From positions 1,426,001 through 1,490,000 of the forward strand of contig NZ_JACZEP010000001.1 in assembly GCF_014863355.1 (NCBI RefSeq): a DNA stretch of 64,000 nt, read 5' to 3'. The DNA comes from Aminobacter carboxidus (GTDB lineage Bacteria; Pseudomonadota; Alphaproteobacteria; Rhizobiales; Rhizobiaceae). The translations under genes were made by a program, and so were the position numbers. Numbering within the stretch: position 1 is the stretch's first letter; each line of letters opens with the position of its first letter. Below, piece after piece: positions 28,149 to 37,200 of the stretch. The notes beneath the pieces are model-generated. The model had not been told where the DNA came from. It was given only the letters and a program-made list of their open reading frames with translations, and did no database searches.

Positions 28149-28490
28149 CTACTTCTGGCTACCATTGGTCGACAGATATGCCCTCACCTTGGGCAGGTCG
28201 AGCTCCGCGATCCTTGATGGCGCGCCCTTTATGAGCATGCGCAGGACAAACAGCTCGCCAGCTTCAGGATACTCGGCATAGAGCGCCTCTGCGATTTCTT
28301 GGCCTGCTTCGCCAGCGACGCGAAGACCATCCACATGCGCGTCAAGCCGCTCCACGAGACGCTCCAGCCGCTCTTCGTCCATATCGGGATTTTCATCAGG
28401 ATGCAGCAGGTGGTGGTCGTAGACCGTCCATAGGAATGCCGCCATTTCGGCATGCTGGCGAACGATCTCGCGCAAGACGATCTTGGGCAT
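28149..28490 (-). CDS. shortened TIGR02270-like T6SS-associated protein
   Basis: A 113-residue protein similar, by remembered pattern, to only the N-terminus of TIGR02270-family proteins (REIVRQHAEMAAFLWTVYDHH, RLDAHVDGLRVAGEAG). Those are usually about 400 residues and made of HEAT-like repeats. Here the frame stops at 28149, right before the convergent candidate immunity gene, with no sign of the remaining repeats. It is either a natural short paralogue or a remnant cut when the effector cassette was inserted. It follows the DUF6484 gene with a one-base overlap. Confidence 0.6.
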   Translation of the reverse strand: MPKIVLREIVRQHAEMAAFLWTVYDHHLLHPDENPDMDEERLERLVERLDAHVDGLRVAGEAGQEIAEALYAEYPEAGELFVLRMLIKGAPSRIAELDLPKVRAYLSTNGSQK

Positions 28491-28924
28491 CAGTTCAGGT
28501 TCACCGACCCACCGCGAATCCTGTTCGTGGCGCTGGCGTGGCTCGTCACATAGGTGCCGCGGATGGTGATGTGACCATCCTTTTCCATGATGATCGTCGC
28601 CTTGCCACAGCGGAGCTCGATCCGTTCGTCGCCGATGATGGTCACCCGTTCACCATCGCGAATGACCTGCGGTGTCGGTGACTTGCGGGCTGGCTCGACG
28701 ATCCGGCCAACGATCAGCGGCCGCGCCGGGTCCCCTTCCTGGAACAGCAAGGCCACTTCGGCCCCGATCATGGCCGAGGTCAGTTCAGTCAGGCTGCGCG
28801 CGGGAACCGCCGCGTCATTTGGGTTGCCGGGAAAAACGACCAGTGGTGAATCGGAATCGAAGCCAAGAAACTGGCCAATCACCACACCTTCGATGCGCTC
28901 TTGGACCTTGGTCATGTCAGGCAT
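28490..28924 (-). CDS. DUF6484-type T6SS-associated protein
   Basis: A 144-residue protein encoded two bases after vgrG. The N-terminal half is beta-rich (IEGVVIGQFLGFDSDSPLVVFPGNP, VALLFQEGDPARPLIVGRIV), the pattern of DUF6484 proteins accompanying VgrG. The C-terminal strands (ERIELRCGKATIIMEKDGHITIRG) closely echo the VgrG C-terminal needle (ALKCGSSSITMKKDGTITIEG), so it probably carries a short VgrG-like beta-helix end. It may assist or extend the spike. Function not established. Confidence 0.7.
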   Translation of the reverse strand: MPDMTKVQERIEGVVIGQFLGFDSDSPLVVFPGNPNDAAVPARSLTELTSAMIGAEVALLFQEGDPARPLIVGRIVEPARKSPTPQVIRDGERVTIIGDERIELRCGKATIIMEKDGHITIRGTYVTSHASATNRIRGGSVNLN

Positions 28925-28926
28925 TC

Positions 28927-31251
28927 CTAGTTCTGATTGATCTTGCTGCCCTTCATCGTGATGTCGCTCGAGGCCTTCACATTGATCTTGCCGGACCCCT
29001 TGATCGTGATGTCCTTGCCTTCAATGGTGATGGTGCCGTCCTTCTTCATTGTAATGGACGACGAGCCGCATTTCAGTGCGATTGCATCGCCTGCTTCGAC
29101 CAGAAATGTCTTGGCAATGGTGATTTTGCCGTCCTCACCAATCTGCGTCATGCTGGCCTTGGCTATCTCCAGCTGGAAGGCACCGCCGACCTTGGTGCCG
29201 TCGTCCTTGGCAATTTCCGTACGCCTTCCCGCGCCGATCTGGCTGTTCAGATCTTTGGCGATACTGAACTTCTGCGCCCCACCGATCGTCACGTTCTGAT
29301 TTGACGCGATGTTCCAGCTATCGTCGGCTCCGATCTGATGGGTTTGGGCAGCGCCTACGGTGACCGCGCGCGTCGACCCGATCGTGTTGGTTTGCGCGGA
29401 CCCGACCGTGCGCGTCTCGGTCGCGCCGACCGTATCCACCCGCGCCGCGCCAACCGTGATCGCCTGGGCGATGGCCACCGTCTGCGCGTGATTGGCGCCG
29501 ATCGTCTCCGTCGAGTTCGAGCCGATGCTGATGGTCTCGTTCGACCCGACGGTCAGCGACCGGTTCTTGCCCACCGTCTCGGTATCGTTCGATCCAATGT
29601 TGGTCGTCTGGTCGACGCCGACCTTCACCGTCTTGTTGTTGCCGACGTCCTCATCGAGGTTATGGCCGACGGAATGTTTGGCATCGTGGTCGATGCGGTC
29701 GGACTGGTCGTGCTGCACCAGCTTGGTCCGGTCGTTCTTGATCAGCAGGTTGTGGTCCTTCTGGGCCTGGAAGTTGACCAGTTCGGAGCCCGCCTTGTCC
29801 TCGAACATCAACTCGTTGTAGCCGCCGCCTCCTTTGGACGAGTTCGACTTCCAGCCCGACTGCGTTGCACTTCCGGGCAAGCCATAGGGCGGCATCTGGG
29901 CGGCATTGTAGATACGGCCAGTGATGATCGGCTGGTCCGGATCGCCCTCGATGAAATCGACGATCACCTCCTGGCCGATGCGCGGGATCTGGATGAAGCC
30001 CCAGCCGCTGCCGGCCCAGGTCTGCGAAACGCGCACAAAACACGAGCTGTCCTGATCCTTCTTTCCCAGACGATCCCAGTGGAACTGTACCTTCACCCGG
30101 GCGTATTCGTCGGTGAAGATTTCTTCGCCCGACGGGCCGACGACACGTGCGGTTTGCGGCCCGCGCATGATCGGACGCGGCGTGATTCGCGGCGGGCGGT
30201 ATGGCAGGCTTGTCGGCGCAACACCGAGGACGACTGTGAAGCTCTCGCCCGCCGTCTCGATGCCGCTGCGATAGCCCGGGTCGAAGATACGGTATTCGAC
30301 GCTGACCACGAGATACTCCTGGTTCTGGTCGTCGCGCGGAAAGCCGTCGAGCTTGAAGGTGCAGCCTGAAAACAGGCCGCGCACGGTGCCGGCAGCGGCG
30401 ATGCGCTGGTGCACGGCCTGCAGTTCCTCGCGGCGTATGGCGGCGACCTTGTCGCCGCGGCCGACATCCAGGTGGGTGCCGGGCTGGCGGTAGTTTTCCC
30501 CTGATGCGAGCTTGTGGCCGAACGCCTGGTCGGACTTGGCCATCAGGCTGGCATCAGGCTTCTTGAAGTCGTAGTCGGTGTGGGTGTAGGCGCCGGGCCT
30601 GACCGAGCTGCCGGGGATCCACTCGGTGATGTATTCGACGTCGCGGCGCGCGCCCTGGCCTTCGAAATGATACGGCACCGTCTCGTAACCCGGCGCCGGC
30701 TTGAGCTTGTTCATCGCGTCGGCAAGGATCAGCGTGTGCTCGCCGTCACCATGCTCAAAGAAATACATGATGCCTTCATGCTCGAGCAGGCGCTGCACGA
30801 AGTTGAGGTCGGTTTCGTCATACTGGACGCAATAGTCACGCGGCGGATACGAGCCCTGCAGCCGCTTTTCGAATTTCGCCGAGCCGTACTTCGAAAAAAT
30901 CTTCTCGACGATCTCGACGACGCTCATGTTCTGGAAAATGCGGCAGTCGGTCGCCGTGCCGAGAAACCACAGCCACGGCCGTACGACGGCTTCGTAATAG
31001 ATCTGCCGGTCCTCGATGCGGGTCAGGCGGAAATCCGACACCAGGCCGCTGAACCAGCGTTTCGGATCGGACTCACCCTCGACCGAGACGGCACCGCCCA
31101 GCATCTTCAATGGATCGATATCAGGGTCGCTGCTGACGAAGCCGACGGTGTAGGCGAAACAGCGGCTGATCTCGTCTCGGCCGGCCAGATGGGTGAAAGT
31201 CAACGTCTCGCCGAGCGGTGTCCGGACCACAGTCGCGCGATCGTTAGCCAT
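28927..31251 (-). CDS. vgrG: T6SS spike protein VgrG (TssI)
   Basis: A 774-residue VgrG. It has the gp27-like base (about residues 1-350: FTHLAGRDEISRCFAYTVGFVS, YCVQYDETDLNFVQRLLEHEGIMYFFEH) and the gp5 OB-fold with the signature WGFIQIPRIGQEVIVDFIEGDPDQPIITGRIYN (about 415-449). A long C-terminal needle of octapeptide repeats (545-704) is followed by a terminal block (ALKCGSSSITMKKDGTITIEG...). No enzymatic C-terminal extension is seen. It is oriented opposite to the tss operon and followed by the DUF6484 and TIGR02270-like genes. A GGAGAGG site precedes the ATG. Confidence 0.96.
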   Translation of the reverse strand: MANDRATVVRTPLGETLTFTHLAGRDEISRCFAYTVGFVSSDPDIDPLKMLGGAVSVEGESDPKRWFSGLVSDFRLTRIEDRQIYYEAVVRPWLWFLGTATDCRIFQNMSVVEIVEKIFSKYGSAKFEKRLQGSYPPRDYCVQYDETDLNFVQRLLEHEGIMYFFEHGDGEHTLILADAMNKLKPAPGYETVPYHFEGQGARRDVEYITEWIPGSSVRPGAYTHTDYDFKKPDASLMAKSDQAFGHKLASGENYRQPGTHLDVGRGDKVAAIRREELQAVHQRIAAAGTVRGLFSGCTFKLDGFPRDDQNQEYLVVSVEYRIFDPGYRSGIETAGESFTVVLGVAPTSLPYRPPRITPRPIMRGPQTARVVGPSGEEIFTDEYARVKVQFHWDRLGKKDQDSSCFVRVSQTWAGSGWGFIQIPRIGQEVIVDFIEGDPDQPIITGRIYNAAQMPPYGLPGSATQSGWKSNSSKGGGGYNELMFEDKAGSELVNFQAQKDHNLLIKNDRTKLVQHDQSDRIDHDAKHSVGHNLDEDVGNNKTVKVGVDQTTNIGSNDTETVGKNRSLTVGSNETISIGSNSTETIGANHAQTVAIAQAITVGAARVDTVGATETRTVGSAQTNTIGSTRAVTVGAAQTHQIGADDSWNIASNQNVTIGGAQKFSIAKDLNSQIGAGRRTEIAKDDGTKVGGAFQLEIAKASMTQIGEDGKITIAKTFLVEAGDAIALKCGSSSITMKKDGTITIEGKDITIKGSGKINVKASSDITMKGSKINQN
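29140..29619 (-). repeat. twenty octapeptide repeats of the VgrG needle
   Basis: Residues 545-704 of VgrG are twenty consecutive eight-residue units of the form G/A-x6-V/I (for example GSNDTETV, GSNETISI, GATETRTV, GSAQTNTI). This is the pattern of the triple-stranded beta-helix of phage T4 gp5. The underlying 24-base DNA repeats are diverged, not identical copies. Confidence 0.85.
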
Positions 31252-31392
31252 GGCGTCGTGCCTCTCCGCGGGGACGGCCGGACATCTGGCGCAAAGCTTA
31301 GCACAAGTTTTTCAACCGGCCAAAGCCGGCTCGGCGAACACGCCGAACCTGCCGTGCGCAAATGCCCCTGTTCTGCGGTCGCAGCAAACTGC

Positions 31393-31403
31393 TAGAATAT
31401 AAT
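31393..31403 (+). promoter_or_regulatory. possible -10 element upstream of the second FHA gene
   Basis: A perfect TATAAT (31398-31403), overlapped by TAGAAT (31393-31398), lies in the 203-base divergent gap between vgrG and the second FHA gene, about 50 bases before the FHA ATG. No good -35 is found 16-18 bases upstream, so an activator-dependent promoter or a chance AT run are both possible. Confidence 0.35.
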
Positions 31404-31454
31404 AAGGAATTTGGACGAGGCTGCCGGGAACAGAGGTTTGGCGGGCGAATTCGG

Positions 31455-32549
31455 ATGCTCATCACTTTGACCATCGATAATGTCGACAGGCTGCCCAATG
31501 GCGGACCGCTGTTTTACAGTTCGAATGGTCGCAGCTTCGCCATCGGCCGCGAAAACCGCGACTGGAACCTGCCCGACCCCAACCTGTTCATCTCCGGCCT
31601 GCATTGCGAGATCCGCTACGACAAGGGCACGTTCTGGCTCTACGACGTCTCGCGCAACGGGACATTCGTCAACGGCTCGAGCCAGCGCGCCACCGACCCG
31701 CATCCGCTCGCCAATGGCGACCAGCTCTCGATCGGCAGTTATATCGTCTCGGTCGCCGTCGAGGATCTGGATGCGAACAGCGACTGGGGCAATCCGATGC
31801 CCGCCCGGCATGTCGCAGGCGTCGGCCAGCCCCCACCGCAACTCGCGGATCCCTTCTTCGGCGGTGTGAACAACGGCCAGGCAGCGGCCGGCGTCGCGTC
31901 GCGACAGCCAGTCCAACAGATGCGCGCGCCGCATCCGGTTCCGGTCCAGTCTGTGCCTGTGCCACAACTACAAAGGCTGGAGGCCACGGAACTGCTCCGG
32001 CTCATCGCTTCGGGCGCCGGCGTCTCTCCCGATGTGTTCCTGCAGCGCGATCCGCATGACGTCGCGGCCGAAGTCGGCGCCGTGCTGCGCGCGGTCGTCG
32101 ACGAGCTTGCCTTGTTGCTCAAGGCACGTGCGGCCGCCAAGGCGCTCGCCAAGAGCAGCCAGCGCACGATGATCGGCGGCGTCGACAACAACCCGCTGAA
32201 GTTCATTCCGCGTTCGGACGAAATCCTCGAGATCATGTTTGCCCAACGCCGCTCCGGCTATCTCGACGCCAGGCACAGCGTCGAGGAGGCATTCCGCGAT
32301 CTCAAGACCCATGAGCTTGCGACCTATGCCGCGATGCAGGCAGCCCTGTCGCGCCTTCTTTCGGAACTGTCGCCGGATGCCATCGAGCGGAAGCTTCCCG
32401 CCTCGGCCTTCGTGTCGAGGAAAGGCCGGGCCTGGGACATGTTCGTCGCGACGTGGGAGGCCAAAGAGGCCGCGCATGAAAACGGCATGCTCGATGTCTT
32501 CCTGGCCTATTTCAGCGAAGCTTATGCCAAATCGGCGAACAAAAAGTAG
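31455..32549 (+). CDS. FHA-domain T6SS protein, copy 2
   Basis: A 364-residue relative of the protein at 15247. The FHA domain (about residues 20-98) keeps all canonical phosphothreonine-binding positions: GREN, SGLHC and SRNGTFVNG, unlike copy 1. A shorter linker (about 110-165) leads to the T6SS-FHA C-terminal helical domain with the same NPLKFIPRSDEILEIMF and AFRDLKTHELATYAAM motifs. The start at 31455 is chosen because the FHA strand begins immediately after; an upstream in-frame extension to 31362 looks non-coding. It heads the second FHA-tssL-tssM set. Confidence 0.9.
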   Translation: MLITLTIDNVDRLPNGGPLFYSSNGRSFAIGRENRDWNLPDPNLFISGLHCEIRYDKGTFWLYDVSRNGTFVNGSSQRATDPHPLANGDQLSIGSYIVSVAVEDLDANSDWGNPMPARHVAGVGQPPPQLADPFFGGVNNGQAAAGVASRQPVQQMRAPHPVPVQSVPVPQLQRLEATELLRLIASGAGVSPDVFLQRDPHDVAAEVGAVLRAVVDELALLLKARAAAKALAKSSQRTMIGGVDNNPLKFIPRSDEILEIMFAQRRSGYLDARHSVEEAFRDLKTHELATYAAMQAALSRLLSELSPDAIERKLPASAFVSRKGRAWDMFVATWEAKEAAHENGMLDVFLAYFSEAYAKSANKK

Positions 32550-32719
32550 CGCCGCCTCGGGACGCCGATCCTTGTGTCGAGCCTCCGCCACTCCTGCCGG
32601 CCGCCCCCCGGTTCCCATCGACATTTCCTTGCATTACGATGCATGATTGACACGTGACCGGAGGCGCCTGCGGCGTTGTCATGGCATGGCAGCCGTCGCG
32701 CGAAAGCGGGTAATCGGCG

Positions 32720-34243
32720 ATGAGTTCGAAGGACGATCCTTCCGGCTCCGACGGCAGAACCGTCATTCGCGGATCGCCTCGCCGCGCGCCGCAACCGGAC
32801 CAGCCACCCTCGCCACAGTCTCCAGCTTCCGATCCGACCATCATCTACACCGGCAGCCCCGAGCACCAGGCGCCAGCCTCGGCCACGGTGATCTACCAGG
32901 CCAGCCCCTTCAATGAACGACCTGCAGACGCTGCTCCCAGCAGTCACAAACAGCGTAAGCAGGCGACGACGGGGGGCATGTCGCAGGAGGCCCTGTTCGA
33001 GGCCGCCGAGCGTATCCAGGTTGCCGGCGCCAACCTGCTGATATCAGCGGCGACGCCGCTCTTGATCCTGTTGGGCCATCTGAGAACGGTGACTGTCGAG
33101 CCGGACGCATCGGTACTGGCCCAGCATGTCTGCGAATGCATCGACGAGTTTGAATGGAAAGCTGCCGAAGCGGGCGTGACCGAAGACGACGCGCATATCG
33201 CGAAATATGCCCTTTGCGAGACAGCCGACGACATCGTCGCCAACCTGCCGGGTATCGGGCCCGACATTTGGGCCCAGCACAGCATGTTGTCGCGCTTTTA
33301 TGGCGTCGATGCGCCAGGCAATGGCTTTTTCGAAGCGCTCAACTCGGTGCTGGCCGATCCGGCGGAACGCGGCGACCTGCTCGAACTGATGCATGCCTGT
33401 ATGTCGCTCGGTTTCGAAGGCCCATATCGCGGCGCCGTCGGCGGTGAACAGAGCCTGGAGCCCGTTCGCCAGGACATCTACGCCGCGCTGCGCTACTTCA
33501 GGCCCCTTGCCAACGACGGTATTTCCCCGCACTGGCAAGGGCTCGCAGCCACCGTGGGCCAGCGTCCGTACCGGCTGCCGCCGTGGGCGATCGCCGCCTT
33601 CGCCCTGGCCTTGGTCACTGCCGCCTTCTTCTGGATGCGCGGCGACGTCACCAACGACGGTGACGCGCTTGCCGCGACATTGCTGGCACTGACACCCGCG
33701 ACACCTGTTGTCATCGAACGCAGCGATTTCGCCCTGCCCGTCGAGCATGCCGAGCCGGTTGAGAAAGTCGAGCCTTTCGAGGCTGCCCCGACCATGGCGC
33801 AGATCTACCGCATCCGCGCGGCACTCGCGCAGGATATCGGCGCTGGCGGGCTGACCGTCGCCGCCAAGGGCGAATTCATTGTCGTCGAGATCAACAACGA
33901 GTTGCTCTTCGAGCCGGGCAAAGCCGAGACAAAGCCCGAATTTGCACCCGTGGCAGCACGCATCGCCGCGGCTTTCGCCGGCGAACCGGGGCCAATCAAG
34001 ATCGTTGGCCACACTGACAACGTGAAGCCGCGCCAGTCCAGCGCCTACAAGTCGAACTACGATCTCTCCGTTGCCCGGGCCGAGGCAGTGGCCAAAGCCC
34101 TTGCGCCTGGCATCGGTGACGCCGCACGGATCGCTGTCGAAGGCAAGGGCGAGGATGTGCCCATCGCCAACAACGCAACCGCCGACGGCCGCGCCTTGAA
34201 CCGGCGTGTCGACGTCATGATCCGGCAGGAGGATGCGCCGTGA
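32720..34243 (+). CDS. tssL: T6SS TssL (DotU) with OmpA domain, copy 2
   Basis: A 507-residue second TssL. It has a long Pro/Ser/Thr-rich N-terminal tail (about residues 1-80: many PQPD, SPQSP, TIIYTGSP and TVIYQASP segments), a DotU domain (about 90-260: ISAATPLLILLGHLR, YALCETADDIVANLPG, HACMSLGFEGPYRG), a membrane segment (about 288-310) and an OmpA-like domain (about 390-505: VGHTDN, LSVARAEAVAKAL, GRALNRRVDVMI). The two IY-T/Q-SP repeats in the tail are candidate phosphorylation sites for the PpkA kinase (inference). It overlaps tssM copy 2 by 11 bases. Confidence 0.94.
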   Translation: MSSKDDPSGSDGRTVIRGSPRRAPQPDQPPSPQSPASDPTIIYTGSPEHQAPASATVIYQASPFNERPADAAPSSHKQRKQATTGGMSQEALFEAAERIQVAGANLLISAATPLLILLGHLRTVTVEPDASVLAQHVCECIDEFEWKAAEAGVTEDDAHIAKYALCETADDIVANLPGIGPDIWAQHSMLSRFYGVDAPGNGFFEALNSVLADPAERGDLLELMHACMSLGFEGPYRGAVGGEQSLEPVRQDIYAALRYFRPLANDGISPHWQGLAATVGQRPYRLPPWAIAAFALALVTAAFFWMRGDVTNDGDALAATLLALTPATPVVIERSDFALPVEHAEPVEKVEPFEAAPTMAQIYRIRAALAQDIGAGGLTVAAKGEFIVVEINNELLFEPGKAETKPEFAPVAARIAAAFAGEPGPIKIVGHTDNVKPRQSSAYKSNYDLSVARAEAVAKALAPGIGDAARIAVEGKGEDVPIANNATADGRALNRRVDVMIRQEDAP

Positions 34244-37200
34244 GCGCGCGCCGCCGCATCGCGTGGTTGCCATGATGACGTGGCTGCTCAGGATTTTCAG
34301 TGTCATAGCGCTGGCCGGATTTGCCGCAGCCGTATGGTTCGCCGGCCCCCTGATCGTGCTGGCCGACAACCGGCCGCTTGAACCTGTCTGGGCGCGCCTG
34401 GCTGTCATCGGCCTCATCGCGGCCCTGGTCGCAGGCGTCGCCTTGCTCCGTGTCTGGCATGCCCGCCAGGCGCAACAGGCGCTCGCAGCCGCGGTCGCCA
34501 GCGACAGTGCCTATGACGGCGACGCCCGCCTGCTCGAAACAGGCATGACCAAGGCCATCGCTGCGCTCAAGCGCGCCGGCGGCAAGCGCAATTTCCTCTA
34601 CGAATTGCCCTGGTATCTGATCATCGGCCCACCCGGTGCCGGCAAGACGACAGCGCTGGTCAATTCGGGCCTGAAGTTTCCGCTCGCCGTGTCGGGCGCG
34701 GCCCAGCCTGTGCCTGGCGTCGGCGGCACAAGGAATTGCGACTGGTGGTTCACCGACGAAGCTGTGCTGATCGACACCGCCGGTCGCTACACCTCACAGG
34801 ATTCCGACACCGAAAACGACCGCAAGGGTTGGTTGGCCTTTCTGTCGCTGCTCAAGAAGCATCGCGGCAGGCAGCCGATCAACGGCGTGATCGTCGCCAT
34901 CAGCCTCGCCGATGTGATGACCTCAAGCGACCAGGAGTTCGACGTCCACGCCGTCATCATCCGCAATCGCCTGCAGGAGATCCATGAGACGCTGAACATC
35001 GGCTTTCCGGTCTACGTGCTGTTCACCAAGGCCGACCTGATCGCCGGTTTCATGGAAAGCTTCGGCAGCCTGGACGAAGCCGGCCGGCGTATGGTGTGGG
35101 GCGCGACATTCCAGGGGGCCGACCGCAAGGCGAACATGGTTGGCGAGGTCCCGGTCGAATTCGACGCGCTCGTGCGCCGCCTGTCCGAGGACGTGCCGGA
35201 TCGTCTGCAAGGCGAGCCGGACCCGGTCGCGCGCATCTCGATCTTCAGCTTTGCCGCGCAGTTCGCCTCGCTCAGGCAGCGTAGTGCAGCCTTCCTGGGC
35301 CGCGTCTTTGAGCCGACGAAGAAGCAGGCAAGCGCCATCCTGCGCGGGTTCTATTTCTCCTCCGGCACGCAGGAGGGCACGCCGATCGATCGTGTGCTCG
35401 GCGCGATCGGCCGGAGTTTCGGCGACGGCTCCCAGGCGCAGTTGTCCGGTACAGGCAAGAGCTTCTTCCTGCACGACCTGCTAGCCAAGGTCATCTTCGC
35501 CGAAGCCGGCTGGGTTTCCTACGATGACGCCGCCGACCGGCGCGCCAGGTTCGCCCGCTATGCCGGTATCGGCGCCATCACCCTTGTCACTGCTGCCGCG
35601 CTGAGCGCGTTGGCCATAAGTTACACGGCCAACAAGGCGCTGATCGCCGCGACCAGCCAGGTAGTAGAAAGCTACACCGCATCCGCCGGCGCGCTGATCC
35701 AGGCGGAAACTGTATCCGACGTTGATCTTGAAAACGTCATCGAAGCACTGGAGAGCATAAGCGGCCTGCCGACCGGCTATGAGAACCGCGACCAGCCGAC
35801 GCCGGCCCGCGAAGCGCTCGGGCTCAGCCAGCGCGCACGGCTGCTTTCGGCATCTGAAACGACCTATCGGTTGGCGCTGGAGCGGATGTTGCGCCCGCGC
35901 CTGCTGCTTCACCTCGAACGCACGATCGAGGCGAAGATGAGCGATCGGGCCGCGCTCTACGAAGCGCTGAAAATCTACCTCATGCTCGGCGGCAAGGCGC
36001 CCAAGGTCGATGACGAACAGATCGTCTCATGGATGAAGCAGGATTGGGAGCACAACCGCTATCCAGGTCCGCAAAACCGCGAAGGCCGCCTCATCCTGGA
36101 AAAGCACCTGCGGGCCATGCTCACGCTCGACGACGAGTTCGATCCGGCATTTGAGATCAATCGGCCCGTCGTCGAGTCAGCGCAGCGCGCGCTGGGCCGC
36201 ATGACGGTCGCCGACCGCGCCGCAGCGCTGATCGCCTCGGCGCTGTCTGCCGCCACGCTCGACGACTTCGCCGTCGCAACGAAAGGCGGCCAGGAGGCAA
36301 AACTGGTCTTCGAAACCGTCGATGGCAGCGACCTGTCGGCGCTTCGCATTCCGGGCCTCTACACTCATGCCGGCTTCACCGATTTCTACCTGACGCAGCT
36401 TGCCGGCATCGCGCAAAAGCTTGTCGATGAGCAATGGGTCATCGGCGCCGGCGGCGAGCAAGGCGATGTCGAGCAGGAGTTGCTGCGGCTCGGCCCCGAA
36501 ATGCTCGAGCGCTACAGCAATCAGTTTTCATCGGCATGGAACAGCGTACTCGACAAGCTGAAATTCAGGCCGATGTCGGCAGACAAACCCGAATACCTGG
36601 CACTATCGGCGGCCGGTTCGCCCAGCTCACCGCTGGCGCAACTGTTCGAGGCGATTGCCCGCGAAACGGCGCTGACCCGCACTGCCGGGGCCGCAGCCAC
36701 AGGCGATGTCGACGCAGGCGCCGAGGGCCTCGCCCGCATCGGCATCGAATTGGCCGGCCGCAAATCGACAAGCCGGGCGGGAGCGGCATTTGCCAATGCG
36801 CCGACTGTCGTGCCCGGGGCTAATATCGAAGCGCAGTTCCGGCCGTTCCAGCTTCTCGTCGATGGCCGCCCCGGCCAGCGCCCCATCGATGCCCTGATCC
36901 AGAATTTCCATGCCGTCTATCAGAGCCTGACGATCTCGGCCGCCGCCCCGTCACAAGCCGGTCGCGTCAACGCCAATCTGCGGCTGCAGATATCCAACCT
37001 CCGCGCCAATGCCTCGCGCCTGCCCAAGACCCTGTCGCGCATGGTCCATGCCGCCGCCGACGACTTTGAAGGCGACGTCGCCGAAACCTCTGTGGCGCAA
37101 CTCAACCAGTCGCTGCAGGAAACCGTCAGCGGCCCGTGCGAGGAAGTGGTCGCCAACCGCTACCCCTTCGGCACTGGCGCCGGCCAGGACGTACCGATCG

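Noticed and set aside
29140-29619. CRISPR-like or tandem DNA repeat
   Set aside because: The 24-base periodicity is in coding sequence, with diverged units and no unique spacers; it encodes the VgrG needle.
29338-30369. A 343-codon rightward frame inside vgrG with repeated Arg/Ala/Asp units
   Set aside because: The repetitiveness is simply the complement of the VgrG octapeptide repeats.
24010-31251. Insertion sequence or prophage origin for the effector/vgrG region
   Set aside because: No transposase, integrase, terminal repeats or attachment-site duplication was found; phage-like similarity is limited to normal T6SS homologues.
31252-31320. Possible sigma-54 (-24/-12) promoter upstream of vgrG on the minus strand
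   Set aside because: A CTTGTGC...TTTGC stretch is there, but the GG of the -24 element is missing and the spacing is off by one.
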